In this document: positions 20,201 to 29,971 of the stretch, piece after piece | Numbering within the stretch: position 1 is the first letter of the stretch | Layout of the letters: every line of letters starts with the position of its first letter | Position numbers and translations under genes: made by a program | DNA from: Huiozyma naganishii CBS 8797 | Lineage: Eukaryota > Ascomycota > Saccharomycetes > Saccharomycetales > Saccharomycetaceae | Length of the DNA: 64,000 bases | NCBI RefSeq assembly: GCF_000348985.1 | Contig: NC_035928.1 | Location: 1 to 64,000 of the forward strand | Reading direction: 5' to 3' | The notes under the pieces: generated by a model | What the model was told of the DNA's origin: nothing | What the model saw: only the letters and a program-made list of their open reading frames with translations | Databases searched by the model: none

Positions 20201-20332
20201 GTCACAGAATTGGTCAAAACGGTGACGAAGCATGAAATTCCTTCCCATGTCCGCACAATGATTTTGGAAATCTGTGCAGACGACAAAGATGGTGAAGATG
20301 TTGAAGTGCCCTTCATTACAATTCATTTGTAA
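17237..20332 (+). CDS. UBA1: Ubiquitin-activating enzyme E1
   Basis: A 1031-residue E1 (S. cerevisiae Uba1 1024, YKL210W), which adenylates ubiquitin and passes it to E2 enzymes. The frame upstream starts only at GTG (17096), so the start chosen is the first ATG, 17237, giving MTSASGSND and then [13 protein letters not shown]. The inactive adenylation half is at about 20-430. The active adenylation domain has [16 protein letters not shown] near 445 and [17 protein letters not shown]. The catalytic Cys is in PLCTLRSFP near residue 609. The C-terminal ubiquitin-fold domain ends in EVPFITIHL, as in the family. It is intact and convergent with STE6, 124 bp apart. Confidence 0.97.
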   Translation: MTSASGSNDTKHGAGSAEQQGEIDEGLYSRQLYVLGKEAMLKMQHSSVLVLGCRGLGVEIAKNVALAGVKSLTLQDSEAAQLQDLSTQFFISEADLGQPRDKVSQGKLAELNGYVPVDVIPPVTDLAQLDRFDVVVATDTTSLEDRVKINDYCHPRGIRFIATETRGLFGHVFVDFGDQFTVMDQTGEEPHAGVVSDIEPDGTVTMLDDNRHGLQDGDYVKFSEVQGLEGLNSGEPYKVEVLGPFAFRIGSVSHLGQYIKGGLFTEVKMPQKIAFKSLRDSLAEPEMVFSDFSKFDRAGQLHLAFQALHQFQVRHSGALPRPMNQEDANEIVKLVGDLAAQQPQVLGAEENSVNEPLVREFSYQARGDIPGVVAFFGGLVAQEVLKACSGKFTPLKQYMYFDSLESLPDSEKFKRTEETTKPINSRYDNQIAVMGLQFQQKLANSKVFLVGAGAIGCEMLKNWALVGLGSGPQGHIVVTDNDSIEKSNLNRQFLFRPRDVGREKAQVAAEAVSKMNPDLQGKITAKVDKVGPDTENIFNDEFWQQLDFVTNALDNVDARTYVDRRCVFYRKPLLESGTLGTKGNTQVIIPRLTESYSSSRDPPEKSIPLCTLRSFPSKIDHTIAWAKSLFQGYFFEAPENVNLYLSQPNFVEQTMKQSGDVKGILESINDSLNKKPANFDECIRWARLEFEKKFNHDIKQLLYNFPADAKTSNGDPFWSGAKRAPTPLEFSFDDPNHVDFVVGSANLRAFNYGITESATAEGTQHYRDVIQAMQIPEFKPNVNLKIQVNDEDPDPNANNPMGDELDTLAASLPNPATLAGFKLVPAEFEKDDDTNHHIEFISACSNCRAENYSIELADRQKTKFIAGRIIPAIATTTSLVTGLVNLELYKVVDGQTDIEKYKNGFVNLALPFFGFSEPISSPKGTYNDKEYDRIWDRFDIQGDIKLKDLIDHFAKEEGLEITMLSYGVSLLYASFFPPKKLKDRLDLPVTELVKTVTKHEIPSHVRTMILEICADDKDGEDVEVPFITIHL

Positions 20333-20456
20333 ATCTCACAAAGGAAAGATCATGGGTATAACTGAAGTACATTAGATATAAGCAAATAACAATAAATAAA
20401 TAAAAATACGTTCTTGAAAGAAAAGCTTCCTTTTACGGCGAATACGATTCAATCAC

Positions 20457-23400
20457 TTACCTACCGTTTAAACATTTCTTAAATTCGCTATCTTGTTGCA
20501 TCAATTCCACAAAACTTCCTTGTTCGACAATGGCCCCGTTCTTCAACAAAAGCACACTTTCGCAGGACCGCATCATGTGTTCGTCGTGGGTAATTGCTAT
20601 AATCAGCGTATTTGGAATACCCTTGCGGACAATATCAATGATGATATTCGTGCTAAGTGCGTCTAGTGCTGACGTGCATTCATCAAGTATCAAAATCCGG
20701 TGCGGTTTCACCAGTGCCCGCGCAATGCACAATCGTTGTGCTTGTCCACCAGAAAGCAAATCACGATCAACTATCGTGTCAATTCCATTGGGCAGCCTAC
20801 TGACAAAATCGTAAATGCTGACAAGCTTCAATATTCCAATAAGGTCTACCTCGGTGGTGTCCTCTTCTGGAAGACCGTATGTCAGATTTTCCCGAATTGT
20901 CCCGTTCAATAAATTGGCACTCTGCTCTACCACGGATATCTGATTCCTTAAACTGTTGGTATCCCATTCGGACAAATCGGTACCGTCAACATATATATGC
21001 TTCTCTGGTACGTCATAAAGTTTTGTCAATAGAGATATGATAGTGGACTTCCCAGAACCTGACTCACCGACAAGGGCTACACTGGTATCAGACTTTAAAT
21101 TTAAATTCAGGTGTTCATAAACATGTTTGGATGGTGTCGCAGGGTACGCAAAAGTTAAATCTTTTACTAGGACCATAGTATCCTTTTCACTGGTGTTTGA
21201 AATCGGAAGTGTTCGATTGTGCATATCCTGATGCTCCCTAGTAGCAGCGGCCTCTTTGAGTATTCTATAAATGTACGTGGCGGCTCGTTGGCCTCTCGTT
21301 ACTTCTGGGATTTGATTGATCAGATTGGTGCAAGTCATAATGGTGAACAAAATCAACGTGAACACTTCAAACATCTTTTTTGAAGTGTACTTACCATCGA
21401 TGACCAGTTTGATACCGTAATAGTATAGAATCGCCTGTATACACAAAGTAAGTGTGTGTGTTATGGCGATGCCGCATCCTGTGATTACAGATCTTCTACG
21501 TCCAAGTGAAAGCATTCTCTGTTTTCTCCTATCGTACCTATTTTGGAAATGGGTCTGTAACTGTAAGCACCTGATGGTCTTCATGGATACCACAACCTCA
21601 TATAAACAGTTTTCGAGTTGTGCAACGGCACTTTTGTAGTCCGTCTCACATTTTTGCAATGCTGCACCATAGACACCAGAGAACACAATAATCAGCGGGA
21701 ACATTGATATTGACACCAAACTTAGTTTCCATCCGGCTACAAGGGCCCATATCAACCCACATGTAGAAACGACTAAAAAGGTGGATGCAGTGGCCAAAAA
21801 TTCTGTAACCAGAGTTCTCAGGTCTCGCAGATCATTAAGCGCCAATGCAGAAACCTCAGATGGTTTATTTTCAGCTAGTTGGAACCATTCGAATTTGTTG
21901 TACGTGATAGTTCTCATCACTTTTTTTCTAAGGTCCATAATCCAATATTCACTACAGTACCCCATAATAAACGTTTTGGAAAACGTACAGAAAGCATCTA
22001 TTATTGCAACACTGAGAACAATAAGGGACCATTTTAACAGGTAAAATGACGAACCCACCGTACCATGAACAGGAATGATACCATTCAACAAATAACTGAA
22101 CGAATACGAAAAAACGGGATTGGCAGCGCCGGCACATAAAGCAAACACAATTCCCACACAAAGTACTCCCTTATATTGCGCTTCCTTAACCATGCACTTT
22201 ACAATACTTTTTAAATTCATGATAGGTTCATCTACCCCCTTTTCAAGGTCTTCCTTATTGAACGATTTGCGTCCATCGTTGGTTTCTTCAAGGTCGCTTT
22301 CGGATTGTGAAGAAGTATTGCTGGAACCAGAAAGTTTCTCAGATATATAATATGAGCCCTTGAGCGTTTCGATCTCTGAGTTTTGATCAACCCATGTCTT
22401 GCCTTCTTTGTCAATAATATCAGTTACCGGAGTTTTCGTGTCTGAAACAATACTATTCCTAAAAGTATCATATCTGGGCAAAGATTCGTGAACAGCCCCC
22501 TCTGGTGCTTGATGTTGGTAAAACCTTGAAAAATAGCTCGTTTCGCTCTTCAACAGATCCTCTTGATAGCCATATTCACAAACTCTACCATGTTCCATAA
22601 TATAAATAAAATCTGTGGGATTTATTTGGCTCAGTTCATGTGTTAAAACAATGGTCGTTTTCCCTTGACGCCACGATCGAATGGCTTTCATTAAAAGCTT
22701 GCGATGAGCAACATCCAAAGCAGAAACTGATTCATCAAATATCATAATGGGGGTGTTTCTTAAGAACGCCCTTGCCAGGGCAACCCTTTGTCGTTGACCT
22801 CCGCTCAGTTCTACACCACCGGAACCAATCACAGTGTCCAAGCCGTCTGTAAGATCTGCCAACATTTCATTAAGAAGTGCAAAGTTGCATGCTTTCCTCA
22901 GTTTTCTCTCTCGTTCCTCGATTGATTCCATTCTTGCCGGCTCACTCTGATTTTCAGAACCCAAAAGTATATTATTTCGAAGAGTATCATTGAACAAAGT
23001 GCAGTTCTGCTCAACAACAGTGATGTTCGATAGTAACCATTCTTGATTTAGGTCACAAATGGATATATTATCTACCGTTATTGACCCAGAGTATTCTTCA
23101 TAAAATCTCAGAAGTAATTTGGCCAAGGTTGACTTTCCAGAGCCTGATTTACCAATAATGAAGGTCATTTTCCCCGACTCAAGTCTTAAAGAAACATTTT
23201 CGACGGCTGAATTACTTGTGCGACATGGGTACTTGAAGGAAATATTGTTAAATGTTATTGATAAGGAGTTTCCCTTTGGTGGGCACTTCAATGCGGCTTG
23301 CATAATTGTTTTACCTTCAAGCTCCAAAAATCCTTCGAGTTTTTTATTAGCAACATGACCTTTTTGTATGACTGTCACTTGGCTCATTGCCTCGCTTACG

Positions 23401-24284
23401 GTAGCACCCAGCATCAAGCAAGAATGGAAACACGTGATAACATCGTTTATATCCAGTTTATTTCTTCTTATCATGGTGGCTCCAAACCAGAACCCTTGCA
23501 CAAACATACAGAGCGTTAGGAACCTAATAATGCTTGAATTAAGAGCAGAATATAGACATGCTTTGATGAACAAAGAATTGCATCTTGTTACTGATGTATC
23601 AAATTTTGAAATTTCTTCATTTTGGGCTGTATAAAATTTGACCATATCGTTAAACCGCATTGACCAGGTAAGTAGTTCAGCGGCATAAGATGTTTCCTTA
23701 TTTTCCAAATCGGTATATTTGTTAGTTAACTTAGCAAAATAGATGGCTATGGCCGTGATTATTGGTGTACTGCAGAGAATAATAAGGGTAAGAGACCACG
23801 AATAGTAGAAAGATGTCCCAATTAAAGATAACACACTGACAAAACTTTGCAAAGTTATTGCCGCAGATTCGGACGAGCTCTGTCGAACCTCTTCGATACA
23901 TCTACTCAACTGTGTAAACTCACCCAATAACCGTTTGCCGTTGCCGTCATACCAAGTCCATGATTTGGACAAGTATGAGCCCAACATGTTAATTCTTATC
24001 CTATCCCCTTGTACTTCACCCAAATGCATCCAAGATGTTATAAATATCCACATTACAGGGAAGCTGGCTGCTCCTAAAATCATAACGCTCATGGACCGTA
24101 ATACCAATTGATGAGAAAATTGCCTGTCATTCAATGAGATATTACTGAGAATGTCAAACACTCTACCGGTCAAAATGGAAGTAATAGCTGGAATCAATCC
24201 GGATGCAATTGTTGTGAGTGTTACTACCGTCAGCAACTTGTAATCTTTCTCTGGTGAGACATTTGCGAATATATGTGAATTCAT
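20457..24284 (-). CDS. STE6: a-factor ABC exporter Ste6
   Basis: A 1275-residue full ABC transporter (S. cerevisiae 1290, YKL209C) that exports the farnesylated a-factor pheromone from MATa cells. Two repeats of six membrane helices plus a nucleotide-binding domain are visible. NBD1 has Walker A GKSGSGKST near 380, signature LSGGQRQR, and Walker B IMIFDES near 515. NBD2 has Walker A GESGSGKST near 1075, signature LSGGQAQR, and Walker B ILILDEC near 1200. The linker near 620-690 is acidic and Ser-rich, like the region that controls ubiquitination and turnover in S. cerevisiae. The ATG at 24284 is clear. The promoter carries a mating-type operator and pheromone elements. Confidence 0.95.
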   Translation of the reverse strand: MNSHIFANVSPEKDYKLLTVVTLTTIASGLIPAITSILTGRVFDILSNISLNDRQFSHQLVLRSMSVMILGAASFPVMWIFITSWMHLGEVQGDRIRINMLGSYLSKSWTWYDGNGKRLLGEFTQLSRCIEEVRQSSSESAAITLQSFVSVLSLIGTSFYYSWSLTLIILCSTPIITAIAIYFAKLTNKYTDLENKETSYAAELLTWSMRFNDMVKFYTAQNEEISKFDTSVTRCNSLFIKACLYSALNSSIIRFLTLCMFVQGFWFGATMIRRNKLDINDVITCFHSCLMLGATVSEAMSQVTVIQKGHVANKKLEGFLELEGKTIMQAALKCPPKGNSLSITFNNISFKYPCRTSNSAVENVSLRLESGKMTFIIGKSGSGKSTLAKLLLRFYEEYSGSITVDNISICDLNQEWLLSNITVVEQNCTLFNDTLRNNILLGSENQSEPARMESIEERERKLRKACNFALLNEMLADLTDGLDTVIGSGGVELSGGQRQRVALARAFLRNTPIMIFDESVSALDVAHRKLLMKAIRSWRQGKTTIVLTHELSQINPTDFIYIMEHGRVCEYGYQEDLLKSETSYFSRFYQHQAPEGAVHESLPRYDTFRNSIVSDTKTPVTDIIDKEGKTWVDQNSEIETLKGSYYISEKLSGSSNTSSQSESDLEETNDGRKSFNKEDLEKGVDEPIMNLKSIVKCMVKEAQYKGVLCVGIVFALCAGAANPVFSYSFSYLLNGIIPVHGTVGSSFYLLKWSLIVLSVAIIDAFCTFSKTFIMGYCSEYWIMDLRKKVMRTITYNKFEWFQLAENKPSEVSALALNDLRDLRTLVTEFLATASTFLVVSTCGLIWALVAGWKLSLVSISMFPLIIVFSGVYGAALQKCETDYKSAVAQLENCLYEVVVSMKTIRCLQLQTHFQNRYDRRKQRMLSLGRRRSVITGCGIAITHTLTLCIQAILYYYGIKLVIDGKYTSKKMFEVFTLILFTIMTCTNLINQIPEVTRGQRAATYIYRILKEAAATREHQDMHNRTLPISNTSEKDTMVLVKDLTFAYPATPSKHVYEHLNLNLKSDTSVALVGESGSGKSTIISLLTKLYDVPEKHIYVDGTDLSEWDTNSLRNQISVVEQSANLLNGTIRENLTYGLPEEDTTEVDLIGILKLVSIYDFVSRLPNGIDTIVDRDLLSGGQAQRLCIARALVKPHRILILDECTSALDALSTNIIIDIVRKGIPNTLIIAITHDEHMMRSCESVLLLKNGAIVEQGSFVELMQQDSEFKKCLNGR

Positions 24285-24392
24285 TCTTGATTGTGTTGGT
24301 TTGCGGACAGTATTCTTTCAAGCTAAGATAACATTCCTTAATAGTATCCCGACGTTATATATAACATTAGTCGGCTCGAAACTCGACGCTAC

Positions 24393-24399
24393 TGTTTCA
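24393..24399 (-). promoter_or_regulatory. Pheromone response element (TGAAACA) in the STE6 promoter
   Basis: TGAAACA on the minus strand, the Ste12 binding consensus, 109 bp upstream of the STE6 ATG. A second copy lies at 24482-24488 on the far side of the mating-type operator. Confidence 0.6.
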
Positions 24400-24432
24400 A
24401 ACGTTATAGATGCAAATATTATTCCTCAAATA

Positions 24433-24462
24433 CATGTAATTACCCAAAGAGGTAATTACATG
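24433..24462. promoter_or_regulatory. alpha2-Mcm1-alpha2 operator of STE6
   Basis: A 30-bp operator with perfectly symmetrical arms: CATGTAATTACC (24433-24444) and GGTAATTACATG (24451-24462), around a 6-bp centre CAAAGA. The outer CATGTAATTA halves are alpha2 homeodomain sites and the middle CC(N6)GG is an Mcm1 site. This is the architecture of S. cerevisiae a-specific gene operators, which keep STE6 off in alpha and diploid cells. It sits about 150 bp upstream of the ATG. Confidence 0.9.
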
Positions 24463-24481
24463 AAAAATGCTCTGTATGAGA

Positions 24482-24488
24482 TGTTTCA
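24482..24488 (-). promoter_or_regulatory. Second pheromone response element upstream of STE6
   Basis: TGTTTCA on the plus strand, i.e. TGAAACA toward STE6, 20 bp beyond the alpha2-Mcm1 operator. With the copy at 24393 it brackets the operator, as expected for a pheromone-inducible a-specific gene. Confidence 0.5.
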
Positions 24489-25066
24489 TAAACAGAGAGT
24501 TTAAAGGCGACAAGAGACATCCAGACGTAACAAGCTCCAGTCACATTGTATACTACTGCAAGTATACGGTCTCTGTTTCCAATTCAATGGACCGGGTTGC
24601 CTTTTTGTGCTCTCTCGGTTGAATTTGTTAGGTTGCATCAAAAGGGTTTAAGTACACCAAATAGTCAGCTCTTCGGCCATTCGTGTCTTCAGCATATTAT
24701 TGTCGTATTATTCTTGTCCTTTGTACATTATATATGGTTTTGGCTGTTTTAACAAGTGTTTTGGGTTTCCTGTTTCAATTCATTTTTGATTCGTCCGTCA
24801 GGCAAACCCTAGTTGGTACGTTCTGGACAATTCGACTGTTCATGTTTCTAGAGCATATGTGTTGCAGCACAATCCACGACAGCGCTGAAATGTGACTTGC
24901 CTTCCCACGAAGTGGCTATGACTTGATATTTGTAAGAACTGCCCTTCTTGAAACAGAACAAATTTAGAGATCGCAACAATGCATATTGAACTTAAATAGA
25001 GAAAACAGTGAAAGAGGGCCTCGAGTAAAGACACTCAACACCACAACAAAAGGTCCACCTGCTCCG

Positions 25067-25798
25067 ATGCCGGTGAAGAGCAAGCATATCCCACAGTTCG
25101 TTTACAAATATGGCCGGTCGTTATCTGCCGGCGAACTCAAACGGTTCGAACAGCGACTTGCATACCCTCTACTTCGGGACAACTACCAAGAGTTCCTCAA
25201 GAAGTACAACACGTTATATCTTTTCCGATGGTCACACGATGATTGGACCTTGGATAGACGCTACTTCTGGCACAGGTTTCTCAAAAAGATCGGGGAAACA
25301 GATGTCGATCACCACTCGTCAAACCGTGTTCATATCAAGGCTATCCAGGAGGCAACCGGTATACCGTTGGGAGTTGATCAGAATGATAATCTGCGGTATC
25401 TGTTCAAGCACAATAAGGATATAAGAGACGTGAACAGCTCTGTGGAAAAAGTGCTAGCAACGGCGCCGAAGAACCATTTGGAATTGCTGAGTGTGGGAAC
25501 CAAACTCTCCGATTTAAATGGAACTGCATCATCGACCGCTTTACTGGGTGCAAACTATATAAAGCCTCTTGTCGAGGAGTCACTTTCAATGTACCAGGAC
25601 TTGGATTACGACAAGCTGTTGCAGCTAGCCCGGAATACAAAGAACGAATCACCGACGGGACCCAAACAAGTTGCCAAGCAGCTCCTCCGCAACGTAACGA
25701 GTGGCCAATTGACCCGCCCAGCGATGAGCAAAAGCCGGGACTGGTTGTTCTTCACAAACCCTTCGCCGTATACAGTGGCTAAATATGTGGATACATAG
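25067..25798 (+). CDS. CBT1: Mitochondrial cytochrome b mRNA 5'-processing protein, Cbt1-like
   Basis: Its position between STE6 and EMC3 and the order on the strand match YKL208W (CBT1), a mitochondrial protein needed for 5' processing and stability of COB mRNA. The frame is open from a TTG at 24986; the first ATG is at 25067, giving 243 residues against about 271 in S. cerevisiae. Visible features are a basic N-terminus (MPVKSKHIPQFVYKYGR) compatible with mitochondrial import, and a middle region with FLKKYNTLYLFRW and NLRYLFKHN. No enzyme motif is seen. Identity rests mostly on synteny. A missed upstream start or exon is possible. Confidence 0.75.
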   Translation: MPVKSKHIPQFVYKYGRSLSAGELKRFEQRLAYPLLRDNYQEFLKKYNTLYLFRWSHDDWTLDRRYFWHRFLKKIGETDVDHHSSNRVHIKAIQEATGIPLGVDQNDNLRYLFKHNKDIRDVNSSVEKVLATAPKNHLELLSVGTKLSDLNGTASSTALLGANYIKPLVEESLSMYQDLDYDKLLQLARNTKNESPTGPKQVAKQLLRNVTSGQLTRPAMSKSRDWLFFTNPSPYTVAKYVDT

Positions 25799-25897
25799 AA
25801 AAAGCAAAAAGAAATTCTCTTCGCTGCAATAAGGCCAACCAACGGCTACGAGACAGAAAGTCACTGAAGGGCACCATCAAGACGACAATCGGCGCCA

Positions 25898-26728
25898 ATG
25901 GACACTGTGTCGTGGTTTAGAACTGCCCTGGTGGGAAATGTCACCAGCCAGCCAGTCAAAGAACTGATGTTGGATCCGCAGTTGAAGTACTGGGTTCTGC
26001 TCCCCATATCAATTGTGATGATATTGACAGGTATCTTGAGGCAGTATGTCACAACGTTGATTAGTCCCGGGGTGAAGGGGTACCCTGTAGTTAAGATTAC
26101 TGAGAGTCAATATGTCTCGTTGGGAAGTGTCCTGATAGGTAACGGATCAAATTTGACGAAGGAATCGTTCGACGCGCGCAGGGACCAATTGTCCAAGGTT
26201 CTCTTGGAGGGCAAGTACGTTGCTCAGACAAACACAAAAGAGGGGGAAATAGTTAATCCTTTCAGTGACCCAAACATCTCGGATGCCATCTCAAACATGG
26301 CAAAGGGCAACATGGCCAATTTCATCCCACAAACAATCATCATGTGGTGGGTCAACCATTTTTTCTCTGGATTTGTGCTGATGAAATTGCCATTCCCTCT
26401 GACTGTGCGTTTCAAGGAGATGCTGCAGAACGGTATAAGCACTTCCGACTTGGATGTAAGATGGGTCAGCTCCATATCGTGGTATTTTATCTCCGTCCTT
26501 GGGCTGAACCCTGTTTACAACTTACTGTTGAAAAACCAAAGCTCGGTAGACCTCGTACAACAGCAGCAGAGTGCATCCATGCCGCAATCACAGCCAGTCA
26601 TTCTTGGTGGAGCAGGTCAACCCAAACCTGAAGATGTTATGAAATCCGTCGCGAATGATTTGATCATCGCGCAACATGAGTCCTGTTTCGATGGTATTGA
26701 AGCAAGGGTTTTAAAACTGTATTCTTAG
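25898..26728 (+). CDS. EMC3: ER membrane protein complex subunit 3
   Basis: A 276-residue orthologue of S. cerevisiae Emc3/Aim27 (253 aa, YKL207W), a core subunit of the ER membrane insertase and a distant relative of the Get1/Oxa1 family. The first membrane helix is at about 30-50 (WVLLPISIVMILTGIL); the DUF106 core follows, with a Met-rich amphipathic segment and the motif MWWVNHFFSGFVLMKLPFPL at about 149-168, then a third helix near 190-205. The C-terminal tail is Gln/Ser-rich. The ATG at 25898 lies only 99 bp after the CBT1 stop, so the promoter is short. Confidence 0.93.
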   Translation: MDTVSWFRTALVGNVTSQPVKELMLDPQLKYWVLLPISIVMILTGILRQYVTTLISPGVKGYPVVKITESQYVSLGSVLIGNGSNLTKESFDARRDQLSKVLLEGKYVAQTNTKEGEIVNPFSDPNISDAISNMAKGNMANFIPQTIIMWWVNHFFSGFVLMKLPFPLTVRFKEMLQNGISTSDLDVRWVSSISWYFISVLGLNPVYNLLLKNQSSVDLVQQQQSASMPQSQPVILGGAGQPKPEDVMKSVANDLIIAQHESCFDGIEARVLKLYS

Positions 26729-27116
26729 GGAATACGCTTGACTTGGTCCCGTGTAGGTATATAACTAGTATCCTTAATTAGTATCTATTATGTTACGCAG
26801 TGAATAATGCTACGGCTAAAAGAGAATAGTACTTTTCAAGATTCATTTCGACTAGATCGTAGTGTACGTCAATGCACTACACATAAAACCCTAAAGGGGT
26901 CCTTAATCTATGATCTTTAGAGGTGTGTCCTACCTCTTACACCAAACTTTCTGTTGTCTCTATAGTACAATTTGTAATAAGCACTTGGAAAAAATTTTCA
27001 ATATTTATTATTATTAAGCTCATCGTGAAAAGAGTGGCGGTATAGTTAAATAGGTAACAACAGCATCACCCGACGTACCCTAAGCGATCGACAGACATAT
27101 ATACACACACTCTACA
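26729..27116. other. EMC3-NPA3 intergenic region with the NPA3 promoter
   Basis: A 388-bp AT-rich interval with no supported coding frame. Its right third carries RRPE-like and PAC-like elements. TATTTATTATTATTAAG at 27002-27018 and TATATATACACAC near 27098 may serve as TATA sequences. Confidence 0.55.
26990..27026 (-). promoter_or_regulatory. RRPE + PAC ribosome-biogenesis promoter module of NPA3
   Basis: AAAAATTTTCA at 26990-27000 is TGAAAATTTTT on the other strand (RRPE). AGCTCATCGT at 27017-27026 is ACGATGAGCT on the other strand, 9 of 10 to the PAC consensus. Both lie 90-130 bp before the NPA3 ATG, the usual spacing in growth-regulated ribosome-biogenesis promoters. Confidence 0.55.
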
Positions 27117-28277
27117 ATGCCTCTATCCACTGTTATATGTATCGGTATGGCCGGTTCCGGTAAAACCACTTTTATGCAAAGATTAAACTCTCATTTGAGA
27201 CACAAGAAACAGGTTCCATACGTGATTAATTTGGACCCTGCGGTGCTCAATATTCCTTATGGTGCGAACATTGATATTAGAGACTCTATCAAGTACAAAA
27301 AAGTCATGGAGAACTACCAACTGGGCCCCAACGGTGCGATTGTGACGTCTTTGAACCTCTTTTCAACCAAGATCGACCAAGTGATCAATCTGCTGGAAAA
27401 GAAAGCTGACAAATACGAGCACTGCATTGTTGATACTCCTGGGCAAATTGAGTGTTTTGTATGGAGTGCATCTGGGACAATTATAACAGAATCGTTCGCG
27501 TCTACTTTCCCAACTGTCATTGCCTACATTGTCGACACACCAAGAAATAAATCACCAACCACCTTCATGAGTAATATGCTCTATGCATGTTCGATACTGT
27601 ATAAAACAAAATTACCCATGGTCATTGTCTTTAACAAGACCGACGTGGAAGACGCATCCTTTGCGAAAGAGTGGATGACTGATTTCGAAAGTTTCCAACA
27701 CGCACTAAGAGAGGATCAAGACAATGGCACTCACGAAGGCTCAGGGTACATGAGTTCCTTGGTAAACTCCATGTCACTGATGTTAGAGGAGTTCTATGCG
27801 ACATTGGACGTCTGCTCTGTGTCGAGTTTTACTGGGGAAGGATTCGATGAGTTTGTTGATATAGTTGACAAGAAACAGGATGAGTACAACGAATTTTACA
27901 AAGCGGAGAGGGAGAGACTTCTCGCCTTGAAGGAGGAGAAAGAAGCGGCCAGGAAGGACAAGTCCTTGACTGGGTTGATGAAGGACCTGGGTTTGAATGG
28001 GGGGAAGAGCAAAAAAAAGAGTGGTAACGACAGCGACGACAGCGCTGAAGTTGTAAGCGACTTAGAAGAGGGAGAAGATGATGGGCTGGTAGATCGTGAC
28101 GAGGATGAAGGTATAGAAAGAGAGTACACTTTCATGGGAGAGGATCGGCTCGGAGGTGAAATCAACGACCAGACGCAAAGCGATCTGCAAGAGCGATACC
28201 AAAAGGCCATGGAACAGACTGCAAAGCAAGCTAGCAGTGAAACTGCAGAGAATATAGCTAAATACATTAGACAGTGA
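27117..28277 (+). CDS. NPA3: GPN-loop GTPase Npa3 (GPN1)
   Basis: A 386-residue orthologue of S. cerevisiae Npa3 (385 aa, YJR072C), an essential GTPase for assembly and nuclear import of RNA polymerase II. The P-loop GMAGSGKTT is at about 10-18, the diagnostic Gly-Pro-Asn loop is in LGPNGAIVTS near 72, G3 is DTPGQIE near 106, and the guanine-specificity motif FNKTD lies near 172. The C-terminal third is charged and low in complexity (KSKKKSG, then acidic EEGEDD), ending in the conserved EYTFMGED region. The start MPLSTVICIGMAGSGKT is clear. It comes from the YJR series, next to the YKL gene EMC3. Confidence 0.96.
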   Translation: MPLSTVICIGMAGSGKTTFMQRLNSHLRHKKQVPYVINLDPAVLNIPYGANIDIRDSIKYKKVMENYQLGPNGAIVTSLNLFSTKIDQVINLLEKKADKYEHCIVDTPGQIECFVWSASGTIITESFASTFPTVIAYIVDTPRNKSPTTFMSNMLYACSILYKTKLPMVIVFNKTDVEDASFAKEWMTDFESFQHALREDQDNGTHEGSGYMSSLVNSMSLMLEEFYATLDVCSVSSFTGEGFDEFVDIVDKKQDEYNEFYKAERERLLALKEEKEAARKDKSLTGLMKDLGLNGGKSKKKSGNDSDDSAEVVSDLEEGEDDGLVDRDEDEGIEREYTFMGEDRLGGEINDQTQSDLQERYQKAMEQTAKQASSETAENIAKYIRQ

Positions 28278-28729
28278 GCATTACCGATTGCGAAATACGT
28301 AGACAGTGTGTAACAGAATATCCGGATACAGATCTCGTCGTTCGAGTTCCGCCCGTTTACGGTAACCACGGCAACAACATTACAGGCACACTTACCGAAT
28401 AACCAAAAATAGTGAATACGGCACGAGAACCATAATTCTAAAAAGGCAAGATACAATCAGACAATGGGAATTGCCTCAAGTTCTAAATCGAAAGAGAATT
28501 CCCTCGAGCCGTGGGCTTCCAGTCACAGCCAGCAGTGGGTTGCTCATTGTTCCTGGAACACTGTACGGCAGTTTGTGTGCAGGAGTGAAAATTTTTTTCT
28601 TATAGTATTAATGGTCATCGCAGCTATTGAAACAGTATATAAACTGCAGTTTCGAGGCCATGCTGTTCCTACTTTGACTTCTGATCTACTTCCACTCAAG
28701 GAACAACAACGTAAAACTGCATTAGAGCC
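28278..28729. other. NPA3-LIA1 intergenic region
   Basis: A 452-bp interval holding the NPA3 3' end and the LIA1 promoter, with TATATAAAC near 28637. A 109-codon frame from an ATG at 28464 has a possible myristoylation start (MGIASSS) and one hydrophobic helix, but it overlaps the first 64 bases of LIA1 in another frame. I regard it as chance. Confidence 0.5.
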
Positions 28730-29695
28730 ATGTCTACGAACTTCGAGAAGCACTACACGAAAGTCATTGACGAAAACAACTTGGAACAGCTAAGAGATGT
28801 CCTGGTCAACCCAGAATCTCAATTGTCTAACCGGTTCAGAGCCCTCTTCAACTTGAAGACCATTGCTGAGGAGTTCAAGACCAACCCTGAGAGAGCAAAC
28901 AAGGCTGTTGACTATATCTGTGCCACTTTTGGCGACAAGAGTGAACTTTTGAAGCACGAGGTCGCTTACGTCTTGGGTCAAACAAAGAACTTGAGTTGCG
29001 CTCCTCAGTTGAGAGAGGTCATGTTGAACCAAGACCAACAACCCATGGTCAGACACGAAGCTGCGGAGGCCTTGGGTGCTCTTGGTGACAAGGGCTCCAT
29101 CGATGCTTTAAACGAGTGTTTGAAGAAGGACGCTCACCCAGCTGTTGTGCAAACTGCCGAATTGGCCCTTGCTAGAATCGTCTGGGAACACTCCCCAGCT
29201 GCCGAGCAAGAAAAGTTGCAGCAGTCTTTGTACAGCAGTACTGACCCAGCGCCACCACTGTCTCTAGAACAGGACTACACAATTGCTCAATTGAGAGATC
29301 TATTGAACAACCAAGACAAGCCTTTGTTCGACAGGTACAGAGCTATGTTCAGATTGAGAGACATTGGTACCGGGGAGGCTGTGTCCGCCTTGGCCACTGG
29401 TTTCGACGATCCATCTGCTCTATTCAAGCATGAAATCGCTTACGTTTTCGGTCAAATGGGTAACCCAGCTGCCGTTCCAAGACTAGTAGAGGTTTTGGCA
29501 AGAATGGAGGAGGCACCAATGGTGAGACACGAGGCCGCCGAGGCTTTAGGTGCCATTGCCACCCCTGACGTTGTTCCAGTCTTGAAGCACTACTTGAACG
29601 ACCCTGTCGATGTTGTCAGAGAATCTGCCATCGTCGCCTTGGATATGTACGAATACGAGAACTCGAACCAGCTAGAGTACGCTCCAGCTGCTTGA
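28730..29695 (+). CDS. LIA1: Deoxyhypusine hydroxylase
   Basis: A 321-residue orthologue of S. cerevisiae Lia1 (325 aa, YJR070C), the diiron HEAT-repeat enzyme that completes hypusine formation on eIF5A. Two halves of E-Z type HEAT repeats are visible. The four His-Glu metal-binding motifs are all present: [10 protein letters not shown] and RHEAAEALG in the first half, [10 protein letters not shown] and RHEAAEALG in the second. The start [14 protein letters not shown] is clear. Codon use is strongly biased toward typical highly expressed yeast codons, as expected for an abundant enzyme. Confidence 0.97.
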   Translation: MSTNFEKHYTKVIDENNLEQLRDVLVNPESQLSNRFRALFNLKTIAEEFKTNPERANKAVDYICATFGDKSELLKHEVAYVLGQTKNLSCAPQLREVMLNQDQQPMVRHEAAEALGALGDKGSIDALNECLKKDAHPAVVQTAELALARIVWEHSPAAEQEKLQQSLYSSTDPAPPLSLEQDYTIAQLRDLLNNQDKPLFDRYRAMFRLRDIGTGEAVSALATGFDDPSALFKHEIAYVFGQMGNPAAVPRLVEVLARMEEAPMVRHEAAEALGAIATPDVVPVLKHYLNDPVDVVRESAIVALDMYEYENSNQLEYAPAA

Positions 29696-29971
29696 AAAGA
29701 ATTTATAGAGAAAGGAAGAAGAACTTAGAGTCGGGAAAGTTGTGTAGTAGTATTGTATTTTTATGACCCATCTCTAGTTGGTTTATGTGTACCTATTTAT
29801 TAAAACTTGAAACAAGCGTTTATCATACCTCGTTGGTTCATATACTGCGTTTTTTTAAAGAGTTTTATGATCTTCTATAGGATATGTTCTCGATGTTCGA
29901 AGTGAAAAACTTTCAGACCTTTTGCGTTATAATACTAGGTTCCATTGCGCAAAGCACAGTAAGCGACAAGA

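Larger units (their letters stand above)
24285..25066. other. STE6-CBT1 divergent intergenic region
   Basis: A 782-bp interval. The left 200 bp are the STE6 promoter, with a TATATATAA-like stretch near 24355, two pheromone elements and the alpha2-Mcm1 operator. The rest precedes CBT1; its open frame begins at a TTG at 24986 with no ATG until 25067. A 68-codon frame at 24546-24752 starts at TTG and has no support. Confidence 0.6.

Noticed and set aside
28464..28793. 109-codon frame with a membrane helix
   Set aside because: It overlaps the LIA1 start in another frame, spans the LIA1 promoter, and has no known relative.
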